58,318 nt of DNA, taken from NCBI RefSeq assembly GCF_028688855.1, contig NZ_JAQTXI010000021.1, positions 1-58,318 of the forward strand, written 5' to 3'. Source of the stretch: Neomegalonema sp. (lineage in GTDB: Bacteria; Pseudomonadota; Alphaproteobacteria; Rhodobacterales; Rhodobacteraceae). Positions within the stretch are counted from its first letter, which is position 1, and each line of letters opens with the position of its first letter. Below are positions 45,971 to 54,250 of the stretch, piece by piece. The position numbers were made by a program, and so were the translations under genes. The notes beneath the pieces were generated by a model, which was not told the origin of the DNA, made no database searches, and was given only the letters and a program-made list of their open reading frames with translations.

Positions 45971-46047
45971 GCACCCATAGCTCAGCTGGATAGAGCGCTG
46001 CCCTCCGAAGGCAGAGGCCAGGGGTTCGAATCCCTTTGGGTGCGCCA
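45971..46047 (+). tRNA. tRNA-Arg (CCG), likely integration site
   Basis: This 77-nt tRNA has an encoded CCA. Acceptor GCACCCA / TGGGTGC pairs fully, and the anticodon stem CTGCC / GGCAG encloses CTCCGAA (CCG). Its 3' end faces the satellite-like element, whose terL gene ends 108 bp away. tRNA 3' ends are typical attB sites for tyrosine integrases. Confidence 0.95.
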
Positions 46048-46092
46048 ATATTTTCAATGACTTAACTGAATTTATCTGCAAAAGAAGCAGGC

Positions 46093-46172
46093 ACAGGAAG
46101 CATACAGGAAGCACGGCGCAGAAAAGCCGGGCGATCTCGCGCATCTCCAATCCTCTAAATGAACAGGAAGCC
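46093..46172 (+). repeat. ACAGGAAGCA direct repeats next to the tRNA
   Basis: ACAGGAAGCA occurs at 46093-46102 and 46104-46113 (11-bp period), with ACAGGAAGCC at 46163-46172. Short direct repeats this close to a tRNA attachment site could be arm-type integrase or excisionase binding sites. The third copy overlaps the end of terL. Confidence 0.35.
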
Positions 46173-47765
46173 GCCTGCGCGATGAGCGTAGGGAGATGGC
46201 GCTGTTTCATTCGCTAGAATCCGCCCGATCGCCATAGCCGCGGCGACAGCCCCGTCGATTCGGCCTCGCGCGCGCTCTTTCGTGAACTTCTCGTTTTCGG
46301 CAGCGTCCCGATCGGCGACCACATTGCCGAAGCACATGCGCAGCAAGGGATTGCCGCCATGTCGGAAAGATCCGCCCAGAATCGCCCGCTTCAGTTCCTT
46401 CACCGGCGCGGCCATGCTCGCGAAGCCTTGGCCGAACTGGTTGATGGTGAAGCCTTCTTCCTGAAGGCGGGTGTTCACGGCGGTCGAATTCCACCGATCG
46501 ATAGCGACTTCCTGCACGCCATAGGTTTCGCCCAGACGGATCACATGATCCACAATCGCTGAATGATCGACCACGTTGCCGGGCGTGAGGGTCAGAAACC
46601 CTGCTTCCGCCCAGCGCAGATAATCGGCGCGGTCTTTCTCGCTCTTGGCGGCGATGTTGGCTTCAGGAAGGAAGAACATCGGCAGCGCGTCATATCGCCG
46701 GTTTTCGCCATCGCCGTCAGGAAAGACTGCGACCACCGCCGTCAGATCTTCGACGCTGGACAGATCCACGCCGACCCAGCAGGCCCGCCCGGTCAAGCGA
46801 TCCATAGGGGTCATCTGTTCGGCGGCGTCATAAATGTCGAGAGACAGCCAAGGCTCCGCCGCGCCTTCCTGCCATTGGTTCAGGTGAAACCGCCGGAAAT
46901 CTGCGATCTCGGCAGGGAAATGCTCGATTCGGCGGGCTTTGATGCGCAGCTCTTCAAGAGAACAGAAGCCCGCATCGATCGCAGGATTGGCGGCGCGCCA
47001 TGCCGCTTCATCCCGCCAATCGGCGCCTGGCGGCGCTGCGAAGATGATCGGGGCGAAGGTCGGGTCTTTGATCTCCCCGGTGGCGACCTTGTGCGAATAA
47101 TTCCACAGATCCGAAGCCAGACCGCCCTGACCATCGCCAGCGGTCGAAATGACGACCGTGAGCGGGCGCGATCTTTTCACCATCGAATCGGTGACGGTCT
47201 TGAAAAGCTTGCGGCCCTCGCCGGTCGGCCAGGCGTGGATTTCATCAGCAAGGAAAAATGAGACGTTCAGGCCATGCTTTGAATAGGCTTCGGATGAAAT
47301 CGCCTTCAGGGTGCTTTTCGTCTTGGGATGCACGAGGGTCTTGCGGCTTTCCACCGCACGAATCCGACTCATGAGGGCGTCATCCTGCAAAACGAACTGA
47401 TGCGCGCTGTTGAAGGCGATGCCCGCGTTTTCACGATCGGCGGCGGCCATGACCACCTGACCGCCTGCTTCGGCTTCTGGTCCAAGGAAATGCGCCAGAC
47501 CAAGAGCGGCGGCCAGAGTCGTCTTGGCGTTGCCGCGTGGAATCCAGATGCAGGCGAGCCGCACCAGGCGATCGCCAGATTCGTCGGAAGGGCCATAGAT
47601 GCGGCGGATCACCGCTTCCTGAAACGGATGCAGGTGAAAAGAGCGACCGGCGAAATCGCCTTCCCACAGCCGCAGACGCCGCACGAACCGACAGATCTTG
47701 TCGGCGCGTCCGGTCGGATCCTCATAGAGCAGGGGATCAGGCGAGAAGATCGGCGTCCCAGCCAT
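46155..47765 (-). CDS. terL: terminase large subunit
   Basis: This 536-residue DNA-packaging motor of the HK97/Terminase_1 type has a Walker-A-like IPRGNAKT at 75-82 and Walker [11 protein letters not shown] near 170. The C-terminal nuclease fold begins at [13 protein letters not shown], and later Asp residues ([17 protein letters not shown]) complete the metal site. It cuts and pumps concatemeric DNA into the prohead. Its start overlaps terS by 29 bp. It is the last gene of the element, only 108 bp from the tRNA. Confidence 0.95.
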   Translation of the reverse strand: MAGTPIFSPDPLLYEDPTGRADKICRFVRRLRLWEGDFAGRSFHLHPFQEAVIRRIYGPSDESGDRLVRLACIWIPRGNAKTTLAAALGLAHFLGPEAEAGGQVVMAAADRENAGIAFNSAHQFVLQDDALMSRIRAVESRKTLVHPKTKSTLKAISSEAYSKHGLNVSFFLADEIHAWPTGEGRKLFKTVTDSMVKRSRPLTVVISTAGDGQGGLASDLWNYSHKVATGEIKDPTFAPIIFAAPPGADWRDEAAWRAANPAIDAGFCSLEELRIKARRIEHFPAEIADFRRFHLNQWQEGAAEPWLSLDIYDAAEQMTPMDRLTGRACWVGVDLSSVEDLTAVVAVFPDGDGENRRYDALPMFFLPEANIAAKSEKDRADYLRWAEAGFLTLTPGNVVDHSAIVDHVIRLGETYGVQEVAIDRWNSTAVNTRLQEEGFTINQFGQGFASMAAPVKELKRAILGGSFRHGGNPLLRMCFGNVVADRDAAENEKFTKERARGRIDGAVAAAMAIGRILANETAPSPYAHRAGGFLFI

Positions 47766-48147
47766 CGTCGGCTTTCCTTTCGGCGTCGCCTTTCAGGCCG
47801 CGCCTGTGAGGCGTCAAACCCAGTTCGGCGGCCAGCAAGCGGGCTTCACGCATCGCCGCGCTTTGCATCTTGAAGGCGGGATGAGGGGATGGCCCTTTTT
47901 CAGTCGAGATGATGCGGCCTTCCGCGCCCATGATCTCTTCGGCCTCACGCACTATGCCAGAGGCCACGCAATAGCTTTCGAGCATGGCTTGCGTGTCGCT
48001 GGTGAGCAGCTTGCGGGCGAAAAGCTCCGGCGCGGATCGCTTCCATTCGGCTTTTGCTTGTTCGGTCAACCATGCGGGGGCGGAGGGGCATTTTCCCCGA
48101 ACGCTTCCGCCGTCAATCGCGACAAGGGTCGGCTTACGGCCTTTCAT
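47737..48147 (-). CDS. terS: terminase small subunit, P27 family
   Basis: This 136-residue protein starts MKGRKPTLVAIDGG, a hallmark of the P27-type small terminase. Helical DNA-binding and oligomerisation regions follow (WLTEQAKAEWKRSAPEL, MREARLLAAELGLTP). It recognises the pac or cos site. I chose ATG 48147 because it overlaps the HNH stop as ATGA; in satellites TerS directs packaging of the satellite genome. Confidence 0.88.
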   Translation of the reverse strand: MKGRKPTLVAIDGGSVRGKCPSAPAWLTEQAKAEWKRSAPELFARKLLTSDTQAMLESYCVASGIVREAEEIMGAEGRIISTEKGPSPHPAFKMQSAAMREARLLAAELGLTPHRRGLKGDAERKADDGWDADLLA

Positions 48148-48593
48148 CCCCAAAACTCCCAATTTCCAGAAGATTGCGCGCGAGAGGGGAGTGTCGGTCC
48201 CGAGGCGGAGGCGCTGAATTCCGAAGGCCCCCCGGCCTTGGGCCTCGGGTTTCCGAAGGCTCCTTCCTCACGCACGGCCTTCCGGCTGTTGCAGCGGCGG
48301 TTCATGGGCTGCCAGTTCGACCGATCCCAGAACAGGCGCATGTCGCCTTTGTGAGCGATGCGATGATCCACCATGTCGGCGGGCTGGCCGCATCCGCAGG
48401 CGCAGAGACGATTCTCAGGTCGGTCGAGAAAGGCTTTGCTCTCCTTGCTCCACTTGCCGTCATAGCCTCGGGCGCGAGCTGAGGGCCGCGCAGCCTCGGC
48501 GCGGGCCTTGGCCGCCGAGAGGCAGACCGGGCAGCGCCTGCCTTGAAACGGCGGATGACCGCCGGGGCAATGTTTGGGGGCTGACCAGGGCAT
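48144..48593 (-). CDS. HNH endonuclease
   Basis: This 149-residue protein has an N-terminal zinc knuckle (CPVC), a CACGC pair and an HNH fold with VDHRIAHKGD near 75-84 and NWQPMNRRCNSRK near 93-105. Phage HNH proteins next to terminase are needed for DNA cleavage during HK97-type packaging. A GTG nine bases upstream (48602) is an alternative start; GGAG spacing favours ATG 48593. Confidence 0.88.
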   Translation of the reverse strand: MPWSAPKHCPGGHPPFQGRRCPVCLSAAKARAEAARPSARARGYDGKWSKESKAFLDRPENRLCACGCGQPADMVDHRIAHKGDMRLFWDRSNWQPMNRRCNSRKAVREEGAFGNPRPKAGGPSEFSASASGPTLPSRAQSSGNWEFWG

Positions 48594-48598
48594 CGGCG

Positions 48599-48913
48599 TC
48601 ACTCCAGCGAAGTCGTGTGAAGCTCAAGCCCGGCACGGCGGCCAAGTTCCCGAACTTCGTGGATCTCATGAATTCGACCGTCATAGGCCACGCGATGCTT
48701 GGGCGTGATCCAGTCGAGCCACCGCACGCGAAAGACGATCCTGCGTTGAGCTTGAACGCCGCCGCCGGTCAGGAACTCCTTTCCGTTCATCTGCTGAACC
48801 GCCGCCCAGAGGCTGGCCCGCTCTTGCCAGATGATGTCGTAACCACCGCCGCCATCCGGCGTTCTGGTCAGTTCCTGTATGGACGCCCTGCGGTCCAGAT
48901 CCCCGGCGCGCAT
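48599..48913 (-). CDS. phage head closure / head-tail joining protein
   Basis: This 104-residue beta-rich protein has the family pattern AGDLDRRASIQ, WQERASLWAAVQQMNGKEF and a C-terminal RELGRRAGLELHTTSLE (Phage_H_T_join type). It stops DNA leakage and forms the tail-docking surface. Its ATG is two bases after the connector stop. Confidence 0.85.
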   Translation of the reverse strand: MRAGDLDRRASIQELTRTPDGGGGYDIIWQERASLWAAVQQMNGKEFLTGGGVQAQRRIVFRVRWLDWITPKHRVAYDGRIHEIHEVRELGRRAGLELHTTSLE

Positions 48914-48915
48914 GG

Positions 48916-49506
48916 TCAGAAGCCCCATTGACGATAGTTGCGGGCGAAGTCGTCGGCACCGTCCGGGGCCTCGGTGATGAAGCCCGATCCCATGATCACG
49001 CTCTCCCGATGCTCGTAGAGATGAGCGGCGCGCAGCCTGATGCTGGCGCGGATCGGTTCGGGCAGAGCCTCGGCGTCGTCGCCAAAGCCTGCGGTGAAGG
49101 TGACGGCCACGGCTTCCGGGGCGGCCAGCGCGATCGGCCACGTCTTGCCGGGGGCAGGCCGGAGGGTAGCGCCGTCAAGCGATCCGATCCCGGCGACCTG
49201 ATAATCAGCGGGCGCGAGAGCGGCGGGCTCGCCATCCGGGCGCAGATAGACGACTTCATCCACAGACTGACAGGGCGGCAGCGGAATCAGGATCTCCGGC
49301 TGAAAGTGGCCAAGGGTCAGTTTCCAGACCTGTGTGATCAGACAGCCGCCAAGCGCGCCATCTCGCCCGTCCAGACGCTCGGTCGCCGCCCAGATGCAAT
49401 CCACGATCAGAGCGTCTTCAAAGTCGTGGTCGATCCGCAGATGAAGCTTCATCTGCTCAAGGCTGACGGCGAGGTTTTCAGGAGCGGCGACGCGAAGAAG
49501 ATGCAT
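48916..49506 (-). CDS. head-tail connector (gp6-like)
   Basis: This 196-residue protein has the gp6-type N-terminus LAVSLEQMKLHLRIDHDFEDALI, shown in part, and a helical C-terminus with LPEPIRASIRLRAAHLYEHRES. It binds beneath the portal. The start at 49506 follows AAGGA; the 163-bp gap to the capsid stop upstream holds an iteron cluster. Confidence 0.88.
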   Translation of the reverse strand: MHLLRVAAPENLAVSLEQMKLHLRIDHDFEDALIVDCIWAATERLDGRDGALGGCLITQVWKLTLGHFQPEILIPLPPCQSVDEVVYLRPDGEPAALAPADYQVAGIGSLDGATLRPAPGKTWPIALAAPEAVAVTFTAGFGDDAEALPEPIRASIRLRAAHLYEHRESVIMGSGFITEAPDGADDFARNYRQWGF

Positions 49507-49538
49507 GGCGAATCCTTGCAGACTTGGATGTTTTTGCC

Positions 49539-49629
49539 GTGCTACACGGGCTACAGGTGATACATGTCTGTTTTTATTTGTGTATTCCTGTAGCACCGCC
49601 CGAAAATCGGCATGCTACAAGGTGCTACA
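49539..49629 (+). repeat. iteron cluster 2 (crr-like)
   Basis: Iteron variants CGTGCTACA, GGGCTACAGG and GGTGATACA are followed by an AT-rich stretch (49565-49586), one inverted CCTGTAGCACC, then CATGCTACA and GGTGCTACA. The order and orientation repeat those of cluster 1 at 52775. It lies in the gap between the capsid and connector genes. Confidence 0.65.
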
Positions 49630-49669
49630 AACCGAATCCCGGCTGACCGAAGCCAACCGGGCGGATCGA

Positions 49670-51295
49670 TCAGACGGCCACCTTCAGCAGCCGAAAGGCT
49701 TCGGGCTTGATCACCGCTCCGCCCACGCGGCGGCGGGCGTGAAAGCGGGTCTGGCCTTTGGTCGCCACCGAATAGGGATCCCGCATCACCGACAGCGCCA
49801 GACGATCCACGATGCGATAGCCCTGCTTCAGATCGCCGAACAGGATCGGCGTAGCGTCGGCGGCGATGTCCGGCATGTCAGGCAATTCGATCACCGGGCG
49901 GCCAAGGATGGTCGGCGGATTGCCGTCCGACAGCGTGTCGCGCCAGAGATAATCGCCGCCCGTGTTCTTGAGTTTGCGGACCACGCCGATGGTCGAACGG
50001 TTCATGCCCCAAACCGCATTCGCGGCGTAGAAGCCGGGCAGATCATGAAACAGATCGATCAGGCTGTCGGCGGTGATGGCGTTGGCGACGCCGGATTCGA
50101 CCGCCTCGATATCGGCGTCGGCGAGGATGCCCGCCGGTTGTCCGACGCCGCTGCCGGAGACGAAGGCCAGCCCTTCCAGACGTCCGAACTCCTCGGCGAA
50201 ATCGGCGGCCAGTTCGCCCTGAAGGTTATACTGATTGTCTTCCAGCAAGGCGTTCGACACGTCCACGAAACAGGCGGCCTCATGGGGCGTCAGAGCGATC
50301 TCGCCATAGGCCGGTTCGGTGGAGGTCTGGTCTCCGGTTTCCGACACCCAGGCGGCGGTGAGCGTTCCGGTGCGTTTGGGCATCCGGGCTTCGGCGGCGC
50401 CAATGGAGATGACACGGGCGTGCTGGCGAACTGGCGAGAATTCGACAAGGTTCTTGACCACCTCCTTGACGAAATCCGGGGGCGCGAGATAGCCGCCGGT
50501 TCCGGCAAGGGTCAGGTTCTTCAGTTCCACGCCAGCGGCGTCGCCATGGCGGGCGTAAGCGCCGAACGCCTTGATCTCCGTCGCGCCCGGATCTTCGGCC
50601 TTCTGGGCGATGACGCCGGGGCGGGCCAGCTTCTGTTCGATGCGGGCGGCGGATTTGGCGATATCGCCCATGTTTCCCTCCAAGGCGGTCAGGCGGGCGT
50701 CGATCCCGGCGACGGTTTCTTCCACCGCGCCGATGCGGTCTTCGTCCTGCTCCGCTTCCGGGGCGGGGTTCTGCTGGTCAGCCATGATGCTGGTCCTTTT
50801 GAAAGCCGCCTTCATGGCGGGGATCGCGGCGGGGGCCGCTTTGACGCTGGTGACCCGCGCGGCGGAGGCCGCAGGGATCGACACCAGAGAAATTTCGATG
50901 AGGTCGATTTCCTTGAGCAAACGCCCGCCGCCGGGCCTCCGCTCATGACTTTTGGCGCGATATCCGATCGACAGCCCATTCAGCGCCCCGGCCTTCAAAA
51001 GCGCGTAAGCCTCGCTGCCGCGCCGGGTGTCGAGAACCAGGCGGCCGGAGACGAAAAGCCCGGTCTGGTCTTCCTGAAGTTCTGTCCAAGCGCCGATCGG
51101 CTCGGAAGGGTCATGCTGCCACAAGAGAAGTGGCGCGCCGCCAGCGGCTTTGTGTTGGCGCAGGCTGGCGGTGAAAGCGCCTCGGGCGATGATGTCGCCA
51201 TAACTGTCCGGTTCGCCGCCGAAGACGCTGGCGTAGCCCGACAGAAGCCCGGCTTCGCTGGTCGAAAACTTGACTTCGAAGTCAGCGCGCCCCAT
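49670..51295 (-). CDS. prohead protease-major capsid protein fusion (HK97 type)
   Basis: This 541-residue protein has an N-terminal HK97 prohead protease domain (about 1-150, with LWQHDPSEPIGAW and LNGLSIGYR carrying the His and Ser regions). A Glu-rich scaffold-like coiled coil (about 175-235) and an HK97-fold major capsid domain (about 255-541) follow. An internal ATG at 50785 has AAAAGGA at 8-bp spacing, so a separate 371-residue capsid protein may also be made. The start overlaps the portal end by 14 bp; ATG 51310 is an alternative. Separate genes are usual, so the fusion is notable. Confidence 0.9.
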   Translation of the reverse strand: MGRADFEVKFSTSEAGLLSGYASVFGGEPDSYGDIIARGAFTASLRQHKAAGGAPLLLWQHDPSEPIGAWTELQEDQTGLFVSGRLVLDTRRGSEAYALLKAGALNGLSIGYRAKSHERRPGGGRLLKEIDLIEISLVSIPAASAARVTSVKAAPAAIPAMKAAFKRTSIMADQQNPAPEAEQDEDRIGAVEETVAGIDARLTALEGNMGDIAKSAARIEQKLARPGVIAQKAEDPGATEIKAFGAYARHGDAAGVELKNLTLAGTGGYLAPPDFVKEVVKNLVEFSPVRQHARVISIGAAEARMPKRTGTLTAAWVSETGDQTSTEPAYGEIALTPHEAACFVDVSNALLEDNQYNLQGELAADFAEEFGRLEGLAFVSGSGVGQPAGILADADIEAVESGVANAITADSLIDLFHDLPGFYAANAVWGMNRSTIGVVRKLKNTGGDYLWRDTLSDGNPPTILGRPVIELPDMPDIAADATPILFGDLKQGYRIVDRLALSVMRDPYSVATKGQTRFHARRRVGGAVIKPEAFRLLKVAV

Positions 51296-52496
51296 CGCCG
51301 CCCCCCGCATTGGCGTCTTCGGTGTTGAGCGGCAGGCGGAACTGGTCGCCGCCCGGATAGGGAGAGCGGTTCTCGGCGGCGCGCACTTCGTTCGGCGCCA
51401 GAAGCCCGTTCGTCACCGCCTTGGCATAAGCGTCGAAGCGGGCGGCGAGGTCGGCGCGAGCCAGATCGTCGGTCAGGAACTCGGCATAGTAATGCGGGCG
51501 TTCCTCGGTGGTCAGAAGGGCGCGGCGAATCGCCCCTTCCCACATTTTCAGCCAGGGCAGCAGCGTAAGCGCAAGGAACTGCTGTCCCATGCTTTCGGCG
51601 TTGTTGTGGGTGGCGCGCTCCAATTCCTGAAGCAGATGCAGCGGGATGCGGAAGACGCGGGCGATCTCGGCGACCTGATGACGCCGCAGCTCAAGAAACT
51701 GAAGATCGACGCTGTTGAACTGAAGCGGCGTGAAATCCATGCCATCTTCGAGGATCAGGGTTTTGCCCGCGTTTTCGCCGCCAGCATGGGCGGAGTTGAA
51801 GCTGTCGCGCAGGCGCTTCATGGCCTCCGGGCCAAGAGTCTTGGCGTATTTGAAGACGCCGCCCGGTCGCGCGCCCGCTCCGAAGAGCCGCGCCGCATGG
51901 CTTTCCATCGCCAGCGAAAGCCCGATGGCCTCCTTGGCCTGCATGATCGGCGACAAGCCCAGATAGGGCGAAACGCCCAGCGTCTTCAGGTGAAAGATTT
52001 CCGTGCGGTCATAGACGCGCTGGCCGCCTTCCGTCGAAACCCGATAGGTCGGTTCCATGCTGGCAGTGTCGATCTCCACCGTCACGGCGGTCGAAGGGAT
52101 CGGGATCAATTCGACGATCGCGCCGCCGCTGCGGTTGATGAAGGCGAAGGCGTTGCCATGCAGACAAAGCGCCGCCTGCATGAACAGACGGAACTCGAAA
52201 GCGGAGGTCCAATCATTAGCCTGGCCGTTCAGGATCTCGGCGAGGGGGTGATCCGTGGCGCGCTCTTTGCCGCCGTCCGGGGTGCGTCGATAAAGATGCA
52301 GCGGAAGCTGCGCCACGCTCTCGGCGATGACCTTGACGGAGGCGTAAACGGTTGGGCAGCGCATGGCGCTTTCCGGCGTGACGACGACGCCAGAGGCGGA
52401 GGGCGCGCCGCCGAATAAGGCGATCAGTTCCGGCGAGGGCGTAGCCAGACCCGCCTTCGTTTCGCGCCCGATCATTTTCTTGAAGCGTTCGAACAT
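51282..52496 (-). CDS. HK97-family portal protein
   Basis: This 404-residue protein has the typical MRCPTVYASVKVIAESVAQLP near 45, LYRR, an ELxFIxxS-type core and the C-terminal helix LERATHNNAESMGQQFL, shown in part. Portals form the dodecameric DNA entry channel at one capsid vertex. The start at 52496 is set by spacing from GGA; ATG 52508 is possible. It is the first gene of the late module, after a terminator. Confidence 0.93.
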   Translation of the reverse strand: MFERFKKMIGRETKAGLATPSPELIALFGGAPSASGVVVTPESAMRCPTVYASVKVIAESVAQLPLHLYRRTPDGGKERATDHPLAEILNGQANDWTSAFEFRLFMQAALCLHGNAFAFINRSGGAIVELIPIPSTAVTVEIDTASMEPTYRVSTEGGQRVYDRTEIFHLKTLGVSPYLGLSPIMQAKEAIGLSLAMESHAARLFGAGARPGGVFKYAKTLGPEAMKRLRDSFNSAHAGGENAGKTLILEDGMDFTPLQFNSVDLQFLELRRHQVAEIARVFRIPLHLLQELERATHNNAESMGQQFLALTLLPWLKMWEGAIRRALLTTEERPHYYAEFLTDDLARADLAARFDAYAKAVTNGLLAPNEVRAAENRSPYPGGDQFRLPLNTEDANAGGGDGAR

Positions 52497-52556
52497 CACC
52501 ATCCGCATTCCTGTTTGCAGATCAAAGATCGGGATGACATGGCGAGTTTCAAAGCG

Positions 52557-52579
52557 AAAACCGCCTTCGCGGCGGTTTT
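52557..52579 (-). terminator. bidirectional hairpin between replication and late modules
   Basis: The perfect palindrome AAAACCGCC / GGCGGTTTT with a TTCGC loop is flanked by A/T on both sides, giving a U-run on either transcript. It lies between the primase operon and portal, so the late genes probably have their own promoter or antitermination. Confidence 0.85.
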
Positions 52580-52626
52580 AGAAGTGATTGAAAATTCGTG
52601 GAAATTCGCGAAATCGCGTGGCTTTC

Positions 52627-52923
52627 TCAAGGTCTTGGGCGGTCGCCGAAAACCTCCTGCCATGCAGCGGTCTCAGCATCTTGGCGGGTCAGCCCTCCAT
52701 CGTATTCCATGATCGCCGACCGCTCTTCGTAAAGCGCCTGAAGCTCGGCTTCGTTCTCTTCCTCGCTTTTTTGCGGTGTTACAGGTGTTACGGGTGTTAC
52801 GACGCTGTTTTGATTGATTAAATCCTGTAACACCGGGGTGGGGGCTCTGGTGTTACAGGTGTTACAGGGCGGCGTTACAGCGCCGACCTTACGGGCGAAA
52901 GCGCCAAAGCGGTCAAGATCCAT
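52627..52923 (-). CDS. small phage-type protein containing the iterons
   Basis: This 98-residue protein begins at ATG 52923, overlapping the helicase stop by 11 bp. The middle, CNTCNT then VTPVTPVTP, is the direct translation of the iteron cluster. The C-terminus (LYEERSAIMEYDGGLTRQDAE) resembles a short conserved tail in many small proteins downstream of phage primases. Its protein role is unknown, and the frame may be secondary to the DNA sites. Confidence 0.6.
   Translation of the reverse strand: MDLDRFGAFARKVGAVTPPCNTCNTRAPTPVLQDLINQNSVVTPVTPVTPQKSEEENEAELQALYEERSAIMEYDGGLTRQDAETAAWQEVFGDRPRP
52775..52866 (+). repeat. iteron cluster 1 (candidate replication origin)
   Basis: Three contiguous 9-bp iterons GGTGTTACA/G (52775-52801) are followed by an AT-rich stretch (52805-52823), one inverted CCTGTAACACC (52824-52834) and two direct GGTGTTACA (52849-52866). 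A partial copy lies at about 52872. The iteron resembles the P4 ori iteron GGTGAACAG as I recall it. It lies just downstream of the helicase gene. Confidence 0.7.
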
Positions 52924-54250
52924 CGCCCTCGCCTTCATCGCCCAAGATGCCGGGTAGCAGCGCATAGCAACGGATCGGACCGGATGATCCGAGCACGCGA
53001 TGAAGGGTTTGGAACTTTCCCTGACCATCGGTTTTCAAGAGGCCATGCTCCGCCAGAACTTTGGCGACACGCATCGAATCCATGCCCTGGCAAATCTCGG
53101 TCTTCCAGACTTCTGGCAGAACCAAAAATTCGGTGCCTCCGTTCCCCCGCCGGCGGCGGAAGCCCGCCCGGTTCTGGATCCGCACGTCGATTGGCGTCCC
53201 TGTGGAGTCGTGATGAACAAGGTCGCCCATCGGCTCGAAGCGGCTGGAGCCATGCCCTTGGATGAAGCGCCGCACCGCCGAGACGGCTTCGCGATCCTCC
53301 GCCGGTTCGACGCCGCCGCGCTGGGCGATCCAGTCGGCGAGGCAGCGGCGACAAGCCTTCGTCGCTTCACCTTGCGGCCAAGGCAGGATGCCGAAGGAGG
53401 TCACCATTTCTCCGGCGGCGGCGACCAGAGCGAAGCGCCCGGCGACGCGGCGCACTTGGCCGTCAGCCCCTTCAGGCAGGGCTTCGGTCAGAAATTCACG
53501 CTGATGCTCGGCGACCAGAGGACCGATGCCGCCAAAATCGCGGGTCAGGAAGCGGATGAAAGCGGGCGCGGCGTGACCATGGTGGCGCGCGGCGGCGGCC
53601 TTCAAATGCTGCGCCAGATCGGCGGCGGATGCGAGGCCGTGCAGATCCTCAAAGATGCCCAGACCGGCGCCCGCGTCTGCGGGCAGATCCACGAGGCGCG
53701 CCTCTTGTCCGGCGGCGACACGGCGGCCCCGGCCATCTTCAGCGATTTTGGTCGCCAAATCGATTTCGCCCGTTGAAAGGAAAAGCGTGCGCCAGCGCAG
53801 CGCCTTGCGAGCCTCGCCGCTGCGTCCGGCTCGGGTTTTTCCGACTCCATTGGCGATCAGATAGGCGATTTGCCCGGCCTCGCGGCTGTCAACCTGAGAG
53901 AGTTCGTCCAGACACAATAATCCATCATTGTGAAGGGCCGCGACGGATTCCAGTCCGTTCGAGGTGGCGCGCCATGTGCGGATGAAGTCGCGCCCGCCCC
54001 AAGAGCTTCCCGCCGCTGTCAAAACGGTGCTTTTCCCGACGGAGCTTCCGCCCCGAAGGTGAAAGCCGCCGGACTCGGAATCGGTAGGAAGGAGCAGAGG
54101 CCCGGCGAATCCGGCGCTGATGGCGAAAGCAAGGCGGCTGTTGCCGACCGCATAGCGCGCCACCTCGTTCCGCCAACCCTCAAGGGATCCATTGATCGTA
54201 TACGGATCGTCAAAAGAGCTATCGCTTTGGAAGTAAAACCGCTCATCCAT
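52913..54250 (-). CDS. DUF927 helicase core (AAA-type), split from the primase ORF
   Basis: This 445-residue protein begins inside what is normally one DUF927 domain. FYFQSDSSFDDPYTINGSLEGW, in part, continues directly from the end of the upstream ORF. Walker A GGSSVGKST lies at 67-75, Walker B LLCLDELSQ at 111-119, and a sensor-like TLFLSTGEIDL follows. The ATG at 54250 overlaps the primase stop in ATGGATGA, so it is translationally coupled. Likely role: replicative helicase of the island. The C-terminal winged-helix-like end (MDSMRVAKVLAEHGLL) may bind DNA. Confidence 0.85.
   Translation of the reverse strand: MDERFYFQSDSSFDDPYTINGSLEGWRNEVARYAVGNSRLAFAISAGFAGPLLLPTDSESGGFHLRGGSSVGKSTVLTAAGSSWGGRDFIRTWRATSNGLESVAALHNDGLLCLDELSQVDSREAGQIAYLIANGVGKTRAGRSGEARKALRWRTLFLSTGEIDLATKIAEDGRGRRVAAGQEARLVDLPADAGAGLGIFEDLHGLASAADLAQHLKAAAARHHGHAAPAFIRFLTRDFGGIGPLVAEHQREFLTEALPEGADGQVRRVAGRFALVAAAGEMVTSFGILPWPQGEATKACRRCLADWIAQRGGVEPAEDREAVSAVRRFIQGHGSSRFEPMGDLVHHDSTGTPIDVRIQNRAGFRRRRGNGGTEFLVLPEVWKTEICQGMDSMRVAKVLAEHGLLKTDGQGKFQTLHRVLGSSGPIRCYALLPGILGDEGEGDGS

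Noticed and set aside
45950..46210. 86-codon frame across tRNA-Arg on the minus strand
   Set aside because: The translation [12 protein letters not shown] is the well-known false product of reading a tRNA gene.
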